A stretch of DNA of 64,000 bases from Cyathus striatus. Taxonomy: Eukaryota; Basidiomycota; Agaricomycetes; Agaricales; Nidulariaceae. The position numbers were made by a program, and so were the translations under genes. Positions 25,780 through 37,261 of the stretch are shown one piece after another (the stretch's first letter is position 1; each line of letters opens with the position of its first letter). Location of the stretch: NCBI GenBank assembly GCA_025738555.1, contig JAOVFP010000007.1, forward strand, positions 3,472,001 to 3,536,000, written 5' to 3'. The notes under the pieces are model-generated. The model saw only the letters and a list, made by a program, of their open reading frames with translations. It searched no databases and was not told the DNA's origin.

Positions 25780-26255
25780 TGGACTCACCCTTGCTTGACT
25801 GTTAGCAAGAGTAAGTGATGACCCTTACATAGTTTCATAGCTATTACTCCCTAGTAACCCTCTTTGCCCTTTTAGTGTATAGATGGTTAGGCAATTATAA
25901 GCAATCGTTGACTACTATTACAGGGTTTGATCACTCAATTGTACAGTCCCTCTCATCTTTACACTTGACCAATTCTTGATGTACAGGCATCCTACACACA
26001 AAAAAGTTGCTCTATATTATGTATTGTGATGTAAATGTATACTATAGAAATTTTTATGTGATTACAAGCACTCCATGCATAATAATTCTCAAAATACACC
26101 TAATTTTCACAGTATCACAAAATCTTCTGTGACATAAAACTCCACTTTTATATAGGGATAATTGCACAAATAATACTGTAACTACTATTATATCATGTCT
26201 ATCCACCATTTTAGGCTTAAACTGGCCCAAAAAAATCAGTAATTTATGCTTCCCG
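25780..26255. other. Intergenic DNA, no gene seen
   Basis: Short, broken frames only. A fragment of the ~60-bp dispersed repeat (GGCAATTATAAGCAATCGTT) lies near 25,887. Confidence 0.4.
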
Positions 26256-26259
26256 ACCA

Positions 26260-27276
26260 GTTTACATGGACTCCACATAACCTCCTCTTTTTTTGGGTGG
26301 AGTCCATAATTTCCATATATACTCCACATGTAGTCCACATTATCCTCTATGTATACTCTATGTGGAGTCTATGTAGACATTATATGGAATTCACATAACA
26401 CTGCATGTATAGATTGATATTGGCTGTTATATTGCATTGTTTTGCTAGTTTACATTTATGTAACAGTTGTCACTGCTGATTACAGATGTAATATAATCAT
26501 AAATTATCTCATTTGTCACACAGTGTCACAGTTGTCACAGTTATCTTAACACATTTAATTTTGTCTGTCATTGTCCCACCTGATAATGTTACTATTGCAG
26601 TTATTATAGTGTTATAGTTGTCACAGTATTTCAATATTATGTGTTTCACAGTATTGCAGTTATCACAGTTACTTTTCATATAGTATCACATTTGTCACAG
26701 TACTGCAGTTGTTGCAGTATCACACATGGTCATAATGATGCAAAGATCACATTCACATTGTCACAGTCCTCAGAGTCATCTTCATTATCACACTGTCACA
26801 TAGTGTCATAGCTGTCAAAATCTGTAACACTATGTAATAAGTTCTACATTGTGACAACTGTAGCAACTGTGGCTATGCATAGTGTCATGTGATGCACAGT
26901 TTCACACTCAACACACAGTGTCACACTCAACACATAGTGTCACACTCAATGACACTGTGTGACAAGTGTGACAATTGCTACCCTGTGGCAACTGTAGTGA
27001 CTGTGATAAATATAACACTGTAATACTATGAGTTACATAGTGCTACAGTTGTCACAGTCATTACACATGGAGTCTATGTGGAGTGTACCAGGATGTAATA
27101 TGGAGAATCCATGTAGAGTCCTCCTAAACTCCACAGACTCCATGTGGAATTTAGTGATTTTATGTGGAGTCCACATGGAGTCCATATAAAATCTGCCTAC
27201 CTTTCAATGTCAATAACACATCACTCCACATAGGCTCCTGAAAAGTTACAAGGAGTCCACATGGAGTCCATGTAAA
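26260..27276. mobile_element. Inverted-repeat element with GGAGTCCAT palindromes
   Basis: The ends read GTTTACATGGACTCCA (26,260) and its reverse complement TGGAGTCCATGTAAAC (27,262-27,276...). Each end region carries several self-complementary copies of TGGAGTCCATGTGGAGTCC-type sequence (26,260-26,380 and 27,068-27,276). The interior, about 26,510-27,060, is an irregular TGTCACAGTTGTCACAG simple repeat. No coding sequence was seen. This looks like a non-autonomous transposon that captured or grew a satellite core. Confidence 0.5.
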
Positions 27277-27279
27277 CAT

Positions 27280-28145
27280 GTGGGGGACCATAAAGCGCCC
27301 CAATGTACTTATATTATAATTGACCTGTACCAGCTCTTTTATGACAAAAGCATTTGCTTCCTACCTTTAAATATATAGTTATATAGTGTACATCACATAG
27401 CAGATAATGTATAGAGATGTATGTATACTCATGCATGATCTAGATAACTCTATACAACTTGACTATAAAATATGTAGTCTATATGTTCTATCCAACAGTA
27501 CAGCATGCTACACAGTGGTATATAGTTTGTATACAGCCATATGGCTTGGCAGGTGATTGGCATAGACTACTAAGCTTGGCACTTGGCTCAGTAACTGGAT
27601 CAGTGTTTCCTGATGCAGGCAAACTGCCTGCACTGTGAAATGCAAATTATTCAATACCTCAAGATGTTCCAAATCACATTATGTAATCACACATCACACT
27701 ACATTGATGTGTCAGTATGTGTTTCCCACTTTCCCCAAATTATACATCTTTGTACACCATTCCAACCATACCTATCCCCTGTGACTCTCCAAGTTCTCAA
27801 AATAACTCTGACATTGGCACTGAAGAAAACTTGTCTCCCTGCAAATCTCAACACATTAGACTTTCTTACTGAGTTTTCTATTCATTTCTAATGTTTCACA
27901 CTTTTCCTTTTACATCCTCCATCTGATATAATTACTTTTACTTATTTTAGATTTATTGGTTTTTCTAGTATAAAATCTCTGTAGTTACACTACAGACAAG
28001 TTAACCAAGTTTCTCTCACCTTAGAACACCCTAGATCAGATGGATGTCTTGATCAACTTGCTTATTTATTCTTTGACTAGGTACACCCAACCAACTTAAC
28101 ACCTCTTCAATAGTCTCCACATCAAATCACTTCAGCAAACTTACT
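27280..28145. other. AT-rich, CpG-poor DNA, no gene seen
   Basis: A weak frame at 27,613-27,891 has no recognisable motif and sits in repeat-flanked, CpG-depleted sequence, so I do not call it a gene. Confidence 0.4.
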
Positions 28146-28148
28146 TTA

Positions 28149-28569
28149 CTTGGAGGTGGAAGAATATTCCAATCTTGATATTCAGAGGGATGGGTGGAAG
28201 ATTGCAATGAAAATACACTGTTTTGGGTTCCTCTTCATAATAGAATACAGTTATGTAGCCCAGAAACTGTTCAAATGCAAAATACCTCAATCTTCCCATT
28301 GATTATTTATCAAAATGTTCTGATATTATGAAAGCAGAAAATAAATTGGCATTTACTGAATCTATAACAGAAGACAAAAAGTTTGAGCATTCAGAAAGCA
28401 ATGATTATTATTTATTGTCTTTACAGTCTGAAGGGTAAGAAATTTCATGTAGTTCCTCTTCCTTGAAAGAGGAAGAAAACCAGAAATATTTTGATATTTT
28501 TTTCATTCATCATGTTATTATCATGCTGGTTGTTTCATTTTATGTTTACATTGTAGTATAACATTATAA
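28149..28569 (+). pseudogene. Decayed C-terminal fragment of a NACHT-WD40 gene
   Basis: The sequence aligns with the last ~350 bp of the gene ending at 18,093: CTTGGAGGT, GATGGGTGG, TTTTGGGTCCCT/TTTTGGGTTCCT, GAAACTGTTCA, then CAGAAATATTTTGATATTTTT against CAGAAATATATTGATATTATT, and the membrane-helix region ending in ACATTATAAGTAG against ACATTACAGTTAA. Frames are broken by small indels. The 3' flank to about 28,745 also matches. No WD40 or NACHT portion precedes it, so only the tail of a duplicate survives. Confidence 0.8.
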
Positions 28570-28799
28570 GTAGATACTTAAGATTGTTTTATGTTTTGTA
28601 CTTTTCTGTAAATATCCCATTTACCACATGTTTCACTGTTTTATTTGAATTGTTATTGTGGTGTGTGTTATATAGTGGCTTTGTTTGTGATGGTATGGTA
28701 AGTAAATGAGATGAATATATGGTCATATTTTAAACAACTGCACTGTTGATAGAAGTTGAATGTTATATCTGAAAAATGGACAACACTATTATTGAACAG

Positions 28800-29130
28800 C
28801 ACCTAAAACAAGATACCAGTTACCTCTCATAAATACTTGATTCATAAGCAAGCAGAATTCTTGCTTTTAACTTGGTCATGAACAATAATAATCAAATAAT
28901 CAAATATTTTCAGTTGTTAGAACCCAAAGTATACAATAAAAAACACATAACATATTCAATATCATATTTCTATTGGGTTATAAGGTCATCTGGATTTCTC
29001 TATAAAGTGATTTACAGGATCTTGAACAGGATCTCAGTCTGATTGGCTGGAGGCCTGTGACTGCCTGTGATCTATTGACCTATTCAATATTGGCTTGTCC
29101 ATTTAGTACACCTTTGTATTGGAATATTTT
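28800..29130. repeat. Dispersed repeat shared with 20.95-21.13 kb and 35.64-35.77 kb
   Basis: AAGCAAGCAGAATTCTTG with downstream TTGTTAGAACCCAAAG resembles 20,993-21,060. GGATCTTGAACAGGATCT followed by CTGATTGGCTGG is shared with 35,700-35,740, preceded in both by GGGTTATA and CTATAARGTGATTT. The repeat is non-coding. Confidence 0.55.
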
Positions 29131-30655
29131 CAATTGTATCAGCTTCAATATTGATAAGACTAACTTTTAGAAGATGTTTATTTATGTAGTTAAATCACCA
29201 CCAATGTAGAACATAAAGTTCAAGTTAGATTCACCTAGTACAAAGGGTGTAAGAGTTGTAAATTAGAATAAAGACAATGAAATTAAACACTAGCTAGCAC
29301 AATTGCTTTCAGGTACTTTCAAAACAGACTTCAGACTAGTATTGAGCCAGTTGCATCAGCTCTCTGCTTTTGATTGCTCAGTGGCAACTTTGAGTCAGCT
29401 AAGCAGCTGCTTTAGCATTTGTAGGAAGATACTATACAGTTTGTGACTGGCTGGTTGAATGCTGAAATTTGATTTTGCTATAATATATTGTTGAGGTTTT
29501 TAACTCCTTATATAATTGATATATAGAATGCCTACAATGTATACTTACTTATTCTCATGTTTAATAGCTTTCTGACATGAATTGAAGGAGTGATATAATT
29601 TTTCTGGTTCAGAGGCAAAATTCTGTTGTAAAGTGTTACAAGTTTGTGATTGATCGAAGCCACTTCTTGTCACATAGCTTGATGTAATGCTGATTAGAGC
29701 TATTAAGTACCATCAAAATTCAGAAAAACATACAAAACCTGACATTGTAAGATAGCTATTGAGCCCAAGAACAAAAAAATTGTATATATAATTGTAGCTT
29801 AAACTTAGGTATATAAAAGCATGTAATTTTTATGACAACAAACACAGGAAAAAATCACTACTGTACAAGTGACTAATAGTGTACAACCAGCTGGTCATTA
29901 ACTGTATGAACAAATTAATGAATAATGCAGAAGTATCCCAACCACCTAGTACCAGCCTTATATGCTCATTAAATATTCCTCATGTACCTATATATCTGGC
30001 AATACTGTTTCGAGATATTGATGCTTTCTCTATTGTATACTTACTGAGTGCATGAACAGGGGAATCAGTTCTGCTACCCCACTTTTTTTTCAGCAGCACT
30101 TTATTTCCTTCCAATACAGAGCTTCAAGTGGCTGCTCTATATGGGCACATATTTTCTTTATGAAAAGAGACAATAATATCTAGACATAGTCAGATTTTAC
30201 TTGAATTGACAGAGCCACTACAAATGCTGAAGTTTTATTTTTGCTCAGATAACAGTATCAATTTCACACAGGATTCAAGCAAAGAAGAATAGCTACAAGC
30301 ACTAAAGATTGAGAGTGCAGATGACTTTAATGTAATTGAAGACATCACTGAGTTTGTCCAATTGCTTCTAGATGAGTAACTCCAAGTAGATATTTGTTGA
30401 CAGTGCTTAAAAGCTAGAATGATATTGAAAATATGCTACTATAATTTCTATTTATACCTGAGGTGCCTGAGCACCTGCTAAGCTGGCTCAATGAGCTGAG
30501 TTGTGAAAAGTGAGCTGTGCCTGGATTGACTCTGCCCAGCTCATGAACTGACAGGTAATAAAAGCTGCCCTGGGTGAGTGGTAGCTGAGTGGAGCTGAGT
30601 GGTGGCAATACTACTTCAGACTTCTGATTTGTACAGTACTTTCCACTCACCCACC
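29130..30655. other. AT-rich DNA, no gene seen
   Basis: CpG-poor sequence with short chance frames. The AGCTGAGTGGAGCTGAG stretch near 30,590 is a short direct repeat. I recognise nothing else. Confidence 0.4.
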
Positions 30656-30959
30656 TATACATGTGTACTTCACAAAAATACACTTAATTGTAAAATTTCC
30701 ACATGCACTTCACCTAATTCCACATGAAGTACATGTGAATTCCACTTCTTAAAAAATTTCATGCAGAAGGTGAATTTAGCTATGAAGAATGTGAACTACA
30801 CATGAAATTGTACATGTGGAATTCATGTGTACTTCACTCAAAACATTTAAAAATAATAGTATATTAAAATCTATTCAAATACTACTATTATTATTTAACA
30901 TCAGTCATGTGATATTGCACCCCATGCACCCTGCCTGCTCATTGCTCCCCTGCCCCACC

Positions 30960-31500
30960 ACCCTACCCACTTGTCATCATCAACACTCTCCCCCCCACTA
31001 TTGTTGCCTGCCTTCCCAACACACTACACTATGTGCACTTGTCATTGCCCTGCCATTCCCACCCTCCACATGTGTCATTCCCCCCTGTTCCTACCCTCCA
31101 TGCACCTCATTCCCTGCCATTCCTGCCCTCCATGTGCCTCATCCCCCCCCTGTTCCTTCCCTTCATGCACATCATTCCCTGCCATTCCCACTCCTCACAC
31201 TTGTCATTTACCACCATTCCCACCCCTCATGCTTGTCATTTACTGCCATTTCCACCTGCCATGGACATCATTCCCCCTGTTCCTGCCCTTCACATGCATC
31301 ATTCCCCCCATTCCTGCCCTTCACATACATCATTTCCCCTCATTCCCACCCTCCACATGCATTGTTCCCTGCCTTCCCCACCTTCCATGCACATTGTTCC
31401 CCCCCATTCCCACCCCTCATGCTTGTTGTTCCCCACCCTTCTCACTCTGCATGCATGTCATTTCCCACCATTCTTGCCCTAAGCACTCATCACTGTTCTA
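30960..31500. repeat. C-rich 31-32 bp minisatellite, about 17 units
   Basis: The unit approximates CATTCCCTGCCATTCCCACC followed by CTCATGCTTGT. Consecutive 31-32 bp units are easy to follow from 31,170 to 31,400. Because the array lacks stops it gives long reading frames in several phases, including a 284-codon one from 30,816. These are artefacts of base composition, not genes. Confidence 0.75.
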
Positions 31501-31789
31501 CCCCTCCTACTCTGCATGCATGGCCCTCCTGCCTTTTTGGTGTTGTCTTGCTTTGGGTTTACCCTCTTGATAGGAGAGAGAGGGTGAGGAGAGTGGGGGG
31601 GAGGGAGAGAGAGAAGGGAGAGTGGGAGAGTGGGAGAGGAAGGGACAGTAGGGAGAGTGGGAGATGGTAGTGGGGAGTGAAGAAGCAGGGCAAGGAACAA
31701 TGAGTTGGCAATGCATTAGCAATATCACATGATGTATATGCATGGAAATGTGCTGTAGGTCGTTATGTAGCCTTTGTTTCACCCATATA

Positions 31790-31882
31790 ATATGGTGCAA
31801 TGGCTTAACAGTAAATTGGATGGTTTTAATATGATTAGTAATCAAAGTAGTGGTTGATAGTTCAATTCCTCTTTGTGTCATT
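31790..31882 (+). pseudogene. tRNA-like fossil, possibly tRNA-Thr or tRNA-derived SINE
   Basis: An A-box-like TGGCTTAACAGTAAATTGG at 31,801 is followed, about 55 bp on, by a B-box-like AGTTCAATTCC (31,858-31,868), which equals the canonical GTTCGATTCC with CG changed to CA. A seven-base loop TTAGTAA between imperfect stem arms would present anticodon AGT. The T stem and acceptor stem pair poorly, so it is not a functional gene as read. Confidence 0.3.
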
Positions 31883-32179
31883 ATGCTAAAACATTTATTT
31901 TTATTATAATTGTAACAGAGAAGTGTATTACAAGTAATTACAAGTGTACTGTACAAGTGTAAACAGTCCACATGTATTCCTTGTGAATTTCACTTCACAA
32001 TTCCATATGGAATTTCAATATTCCACCCCTACATGTGCACTACATGTGTACTTCATGTGTACAAAAATCGCAAATTTGAATGGAAATTTGCTGATTTAAA
32101 TACATTTGAGGTGGAGTGTAGTACACATGAAAGGGTGGAATTCATGTGGATTCCATGTGTAACAGGGGGCAAGCATGAA

Positions 32180-32785
32180 GTCCTCGATTTGTACTTAGAA
32201 TCAATATCAATTTCAGAATGTACTCTACTGTGAGGATGGAAGATGGCTCATGCAGTGCTTCAGGTATTCTAAAGGTAAGTCTAGCTACTTACATACTAAA
32301 ATACATAGTAGCAATCTCAATTGCAATGGGATAGGTAAGGTAAAGAGTTCATCATAATATCTAAAGTTTCACAGAAGCCCTGGAGGTGTGGTTGACCCTC
32401 CACATGAGGAACCATATGGACACACTCCATTTCAGAGGTGCATCAAGTGCCAAGCTATGCCATTAATAGGCACACATCAAGACACATGCTAATACATATG
32501 CTAATCTTGGCCAGGTATTTAGATATAACAGACACTGGTATTACCAGTACTGGCATGTCTAATTGTACCACCAATGTGCCATGAGTAGTGTTTGATGCAC
32601 ATTTTAAAGTCCTGGGGGCACATGGTTTCCCACATGGCTGCAGTAATACACATGAGAGACTGTATGGGTGTTCTGGGTTGTTCAAGAGACTATGTGATAG
32701 CTATGAGTTGCTGTATCTGGTGGGACCAGTGGTACCAAGAGCTCTCCAGTCTGAAGTAGCTCACTGAAGTTATGTGATTGTCTAG
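32180..32785. other. Intergenic DNA, no gene seen
   Basis: CpG-poor sequence with no supportable frame, RNA gene or repeat. Confidence 0.4.
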
Positions 32786-32787
32786 CT

Positions 32788-33735
32788 TACTCATGGGTAC
32801 CAAAAGTGATGGCAGTTCCCACACTCAAGGTTACTCTCTCCTTTGCACTTATTCTATTGTCAGAAGTATAACACATCACAAACTGCTTCGAATACTCTAC
32901 AAAATTGTATAGATGTAATATATTGTATCATGTACTATATTACAAATTTACATATCACCTCAATTACTATTGGCTGTGATACATTTGTATCAATTAATAA
33001 ATGATATTTGCAAGCTATAGCCTACTAATTAACATGTGGGGATCTTCAAAGCGGGTGGTTCTGCTCAATATTTTGAGGGTATGAACTTTCCGACATAAGG
33101 TGTGGAACACAGAGAAATTTCATGTATAGCACATCTATGTCTTGATATATGATGCAATTAAACTGAGTCTTCCTCCTTCTCTGATTTGAGTAAATCAAAC
33201 ATCATAGTTTTCATCTTCTAAATACTGCTGGAATGGCATAATATCTCATTAATATTTATAGAATGAACACTGTAGACAAATAACATGTAATTATACTGCT
33301 ACTTATTCAATTGGAGGTAGATATCCAATAGTGGAGGATGAAGTTCATGAATCAATGATGTTTGCTGAATATTACAACTCTAATTGAGGGTCACCATATG
33401 GTGCATAATATATATAACTTAAATAATATATGTTATGTAGTTGGGACTATGTATAAGAGAAATATTGGAGCATTTCAAATTCCACAAGAAGTTCTGTAAA
33501 GCAATTTATCTATCCTGAATGTGATCATGATATTTCTAAGAAAACAGCCTGTATTGTGGTATAAAATAGACTTATAAACATGTAACTTTGCATATATATT
33601 TCATACATCATATAGTACATAATAATGAAGTATCAAGTCATTCCAAGCTGTATGTGTGATGCTACACTCAAAAATATATGAGGAACTGTTCTCCTGTTAT
33701 GTGGGAACTGCCATCACTTTTGGTATCCACGAGTA
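32788..33735. mobile_element. ~948-bp element with ~36-bp terminal inverted repeats
   Basis: The left end starts TACTCATGGGTACCAAAAG and continues TGATGGCAGTTCCCACA. The right end on the other strand starts TACTCGTGGATACCAAAAG and continues identically. Only two or three mismatches separate the arms in ~36 bp. The interior is AT-rich without coding capacity. No target duplication is clear, so the superfamily is unassigned. Confidence 0.7.
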
Positions 33736-33739
33736 GTAC

Positions 33740-35955
33740 TGGGAGTGTTAATCTAGGTATGGAGAGGTACTAATACATTCATGAGTATGGTCTTTGGGTC
33801 TTTTCTTTATTGTATAGCTATCTAGCTCTTGTAATTTATGTAGGAATCATTATAGCCCAAATATATTGCTGTTGTGTTGAATCCCTTGGTTCATATCAAG
33901 TAGATACTTTGACTGGCAGCATGGGACTCAACCCCAGCCCTTGGACTCTTCCCTTGGTAGTGTTATTCAAATAGAATATGCTAGTTGGCAGCTCAGGACT
34001 CACCCCAACTCTTGGACTCTTGGACTTGATTCACTAACTGTATTACTGGCACCAAATGACTATTACATTTCGAAAAATAGCCCTTATATTTTACTAGGTG
34101 TATCAATATATTCCTCCCCTATTTCCTTTTTGTCAACACATTCCTGTTATCACTCTTACCATTCTTCAATAACTTCACTCACTTTATGAGTATCCAATCT
34201 TCTATGTATGTTCCTCTTCTCTTGAACTTAAATTTCTCTAATTTTCTTACTTTCCATGACTAATCCTGTTGAGGATTCAAACCAACCCATTGCCACTCAC
34301 ACTCATAACCATCTGTTGGCTCCATATTCAGATGAATAAAAATTTACCTCTTTAACTTTAAACCATGTGTATATTCACTATCATACATTTCTAGACACCT
34401 TTCTCAAATTCCTTCACAGTCCAAATCCTTCTTTGGAGATCTGAATGATCTATCAATTTTATTTATTTCTATGAATTGTTTGAATTGTTTATTGAATAAT
34501 CATAGTATTGCATCTAATAACCTCAATAATTTTTTGGTGGTTGATCTTTTGAATCATATTGTCTCAGATCATTGCTTTACAAATTCAGAGCCAGCTCTTT
34601 GTAAATCTACTGCTTCACTTTTTACATTCCCCTTATATTTAAAAAGTTATTTTATAGAAATGGCTCTACAGTCTTCATCATCAACTCTGTTATGATTTTC
34701 TCTACTTATTTTACCTATCTTTCTTTTCTTTTACATTGCTTTACTTATGTTATTCTTTGTTTAGCTACAGCTAGAAGCCATTGCCAAACATTCTTTATTT
34801 AGCTTTTCTTTTCTTTTTTGCATTCTGACTTGCTATGACTCACTTTGAGTCATTTTCTTTCTTCTTTACTGTGCTGCAGTCATCTGCTTAGCAATGTGCA
34901 GTACTTGACTCATGTTCATTTATTTTTGCTTACAAACCCTTCACCCTAATTTATTATTAGTATGAGCCAGTTCATATTTAAACAGTAGGAACTTGGGTTG
35001 TAGAACTCAAGCTTCAGCTTAAATTGAACTTTACTCTGAAAAATAAATAATTGGAAATCATTGTATCTTCTCATGGAATTAATATTCTATATGACTCTTG
35101 GTCTGATGTTCAACTACAACAAGAACTACTCACTCATCAGGCCAATGGTTGGTGTGCCACCTCTGATATCTTTCAGTGTACTCAATTCAAATCTGAATGT
35201 CATACTTCTCTTCAGAGACCTTCCTCCCAAACTGAGCTGAAACATGTTTTACATATTATTGCAAATTCAACCAATACTCATTCTGGTTTAATACATCTGT
35301 TAAAACTCTCAATTTAAATATAGAAACTCTTTCTTCTTTACCTTTAACATGCTTAACATCTATTCTAATTGTTGTACAGAAATACATCTAATGCTGTCTA
35401 CCCCCTCTATAACTTACTAAATGAAATCAAAAACCAGTTGATTCAGAATTTTTTGAACAACACTAGGAAAGAATCACTGTCATTACAAGTATGTGCTTCT
35501 TGTGGTTCTTTGCATTTTTGCAGAACTGGTTTTGTTGTTCCATTTACTGATATTGACTTAGCACTTCTTTCTGTTTCATCAATTTCTCCCTCAGCTCCAC
35601 TACCTTATTATACCTCTAAACCTTTCAGAAATTATTCCCACTACCTTTTAAGGTAGCTGGGTTATAGGGTGGTCTTGATTTCCCTATAAGGTGATTTTGG
35701 GATCTTGAACAGGATCTGAATCTGATTGGCTGGTGCTTTGTGACGATCTGTGACCAATGATGGGTTGACTTGTCCCAGATGGTTTTTTCACCCCCCTCCA
35801 TTATCATCTTTCCTGACCAAACAATTTTTAAACAAACACACAGAAACAGATGACATAAATACTCATTTAACATCAGCTCCATTCACCACCCTACTACACA
35901 CACCCATGGCAACTCTGAATATAAAGCATTGCTTATCATATCCATTTTCTTTCCC
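33740..35955. other. CpG-poor region with unrecognised decayed coding-like stretches
   Basis: Frames at 34,471-34,695, 35,051-35,317 and 35,369-35,656 (plus strand) have non-random composition, e.g. VCASCGSLHFCRTGF followed by IDLALL near 35,490-35,560. They may be scraps of one mobile-element protein broken by stops and CpG loss. I cannot assign a family. A direct repeat (GGACTCAACCCCAGCCCTTGG at 33,925 and GGACTCACCCCAACTCTTGG at 33,998) and a dispersed repeat at 35,640-35,770 also lie here. Confidence 0.35.
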
Positions 35956-35957
35956 TT

Positions 35958-37000
35958 TCATTCCTTCTTAAAATGGTTTGAAATCAAGAATACAACTTCA
36001 AAGCTCTGCTCAAAGTTCAACTGAGGATCACAGAAGGACTGATACCCCAACTGCTGCTCATCCTCACTAAGCTTCATACTACCCCCAAGACACTCAGTGA
36101 CACTGAACCCCTCATTGTTAAGCTCTCCTGTAAACTCAAGACTGACCCCACCCAAGCATGAGCTGTTGGCAGCATCAATGTGAAAACATGACATGAGCTT
36201 GTCAATGATTGTTCCAAAGTTCCACATTTTCAATCTGCTACTTAAAGTTAACATGTTTCCATGCATGGGATTGCATATCCACACCACAGGATGCCCTAAC
36301 TTTCAAATGGCAGCAATGTGCCCTGGAAGATACCCATTGATTTTCTTGGCTCCATACTGCATTATCAATGTTAGCTAAACTACATATGCAGCCTCCTTAC
36401 ATCAGATTTCACATTGCTACTCATGTGACTGGTCACTCACACACATACACTTGCCTTCTCTATGCTGCAAGTTTGAACTTTGAAGGGACTGTAGAAGGCC
36501 TGTCTGATGCACTATATTTCAGCTGCACCATCAGGGCTTAATCAGATGCTTTATATGAACAGGGCAGCGGGCATGGAACACTCAGAAAACTCAACTTTTA
36601 TACTAGTCATGAAGGACTTATGTTAGACTATGAACAAGCTCTCACCTGTGAGTTTGCAGTGCCTTCTTCCACCACTTCACTATCCATGCCAGGGACTCCA
36701 AGCAGTGAAACTTCCAATGCACCACAGAGCATTAAAATCACTAACAGTGTATTTTTCGAAGTTGCTGCTTCATGGTTTAGCATATTGGCCTGCTATATGC
36801 CCAATCTGGATGACTGGTAGACAGGCTCCCCAGATAAGAATGAGGGAGAATGAGATTTGATAGCAAGGCCTTTCAATCTCTGATGGCATCACCATCAGTG
36901 GTAATGTATCAATTTTTGAGAGAACTTTTTCATGATGTGCTTTATCTGGATACACAATGTCCTCAGTGACAGGCTTCTGCTTCCATGAGTTGGGAGCCCA
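35958..37000 (-). pseudogene. Pseudogene of class II DAHP synthase (shikimate pathway)
   Basis: Functional relatives condense phosphoenolpyruvate and erythrose 4-phosphate to start aromatic amino-acid synthesis. Diagnostic blocks read on the minus strand are VTEDIVYPDKAHHEKVLSK, LPVIQIGHIAGQYAKP (family norm GRIAGQYAKPRS), QYGAKKINGYLPGHIAAI, GHPVVWICNPMHGN (norm CDPMHGN), GVSLEFTGELN, VTECLGGSMKL and DPQLNFEQSFEV. Stops interrupt the frame at 36,770-36,772 (at the invariant Arg of KPRSS) and 36,303-36,305. About 35-40 residues after EIER are deleted and the middle (36,310-36,760) is unrecognisable. The lesions fit CG to TG/CA change: Arg to His, Gln, Cys or stop, and Asp to Asn in the CDPMHGN motif. 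Confidence 0.88.
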
Positions 37001-37260
37001 GTTCTATTACATGTTTGGTGGAAGTTATCTGGAAGATGATAGACTCTGGTGACAATGGTGGGCTTAGAAGAAAGGAATAACATCTGAGGTAAAGAAAGTG
37101 GCCATTGGTGACCAAAGCATCATGTATGCCTACAAGTTATTTTGAGGTCAGATGGAGATGAAGGAACAGAAGGAGAAAGGAGATGCATGTCTAGCCATAA
37201 GTATACTGTATCTTACTCCTCTAGTTCTGCCTCTATAATGAATTGTATTTCTAATGGTAA
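37000..37260. other. Flank of the DAHP synthase relic
   Basis: Possibly a continuation of the N-terminal coding part of the relic, but I could not align it. No other feature was seen. Confidence 0.3.
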
Positions 37261-37261
37261 A

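Larger units (their letters stand above)
30660..32175. mobile_element. Inverted-repeat element with GTGGAATTCATGTG ends and a satellite core
   Basis: The left region (30,660-30,845) has several copies of TACATGTG, GAATTC and TGTGTACTTCA, including CATGTGGAATTCATGTG. The right region (31,950-32,175) has CACATGTATTCC, TGTGTACTTCATGTG and GGAATTCATGTGGATTCC. These are self-complementary motifs placed symmetrically. Between them lie a 32-bp minisatellite, a purine-rich tract (31,575-31,690) and a tRNA-like fossil. The architecture parallels the 26.3-27.3 kb element. The ends are approximate. Confidence 0.45.

Noticed and set aside
30816..31670. 284-codon plus-strand frame
   Set aside because: Composed of the C-rich 32-bp minisatellite and open in other frames too; no protein-like pattern.
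35369..35656. Helitron-like protein fragment (VCASCGSLHF, IDLALL)
   Set aside because: The resemblance rests on a few residues in CpG-decayed sequence; too weak to name.
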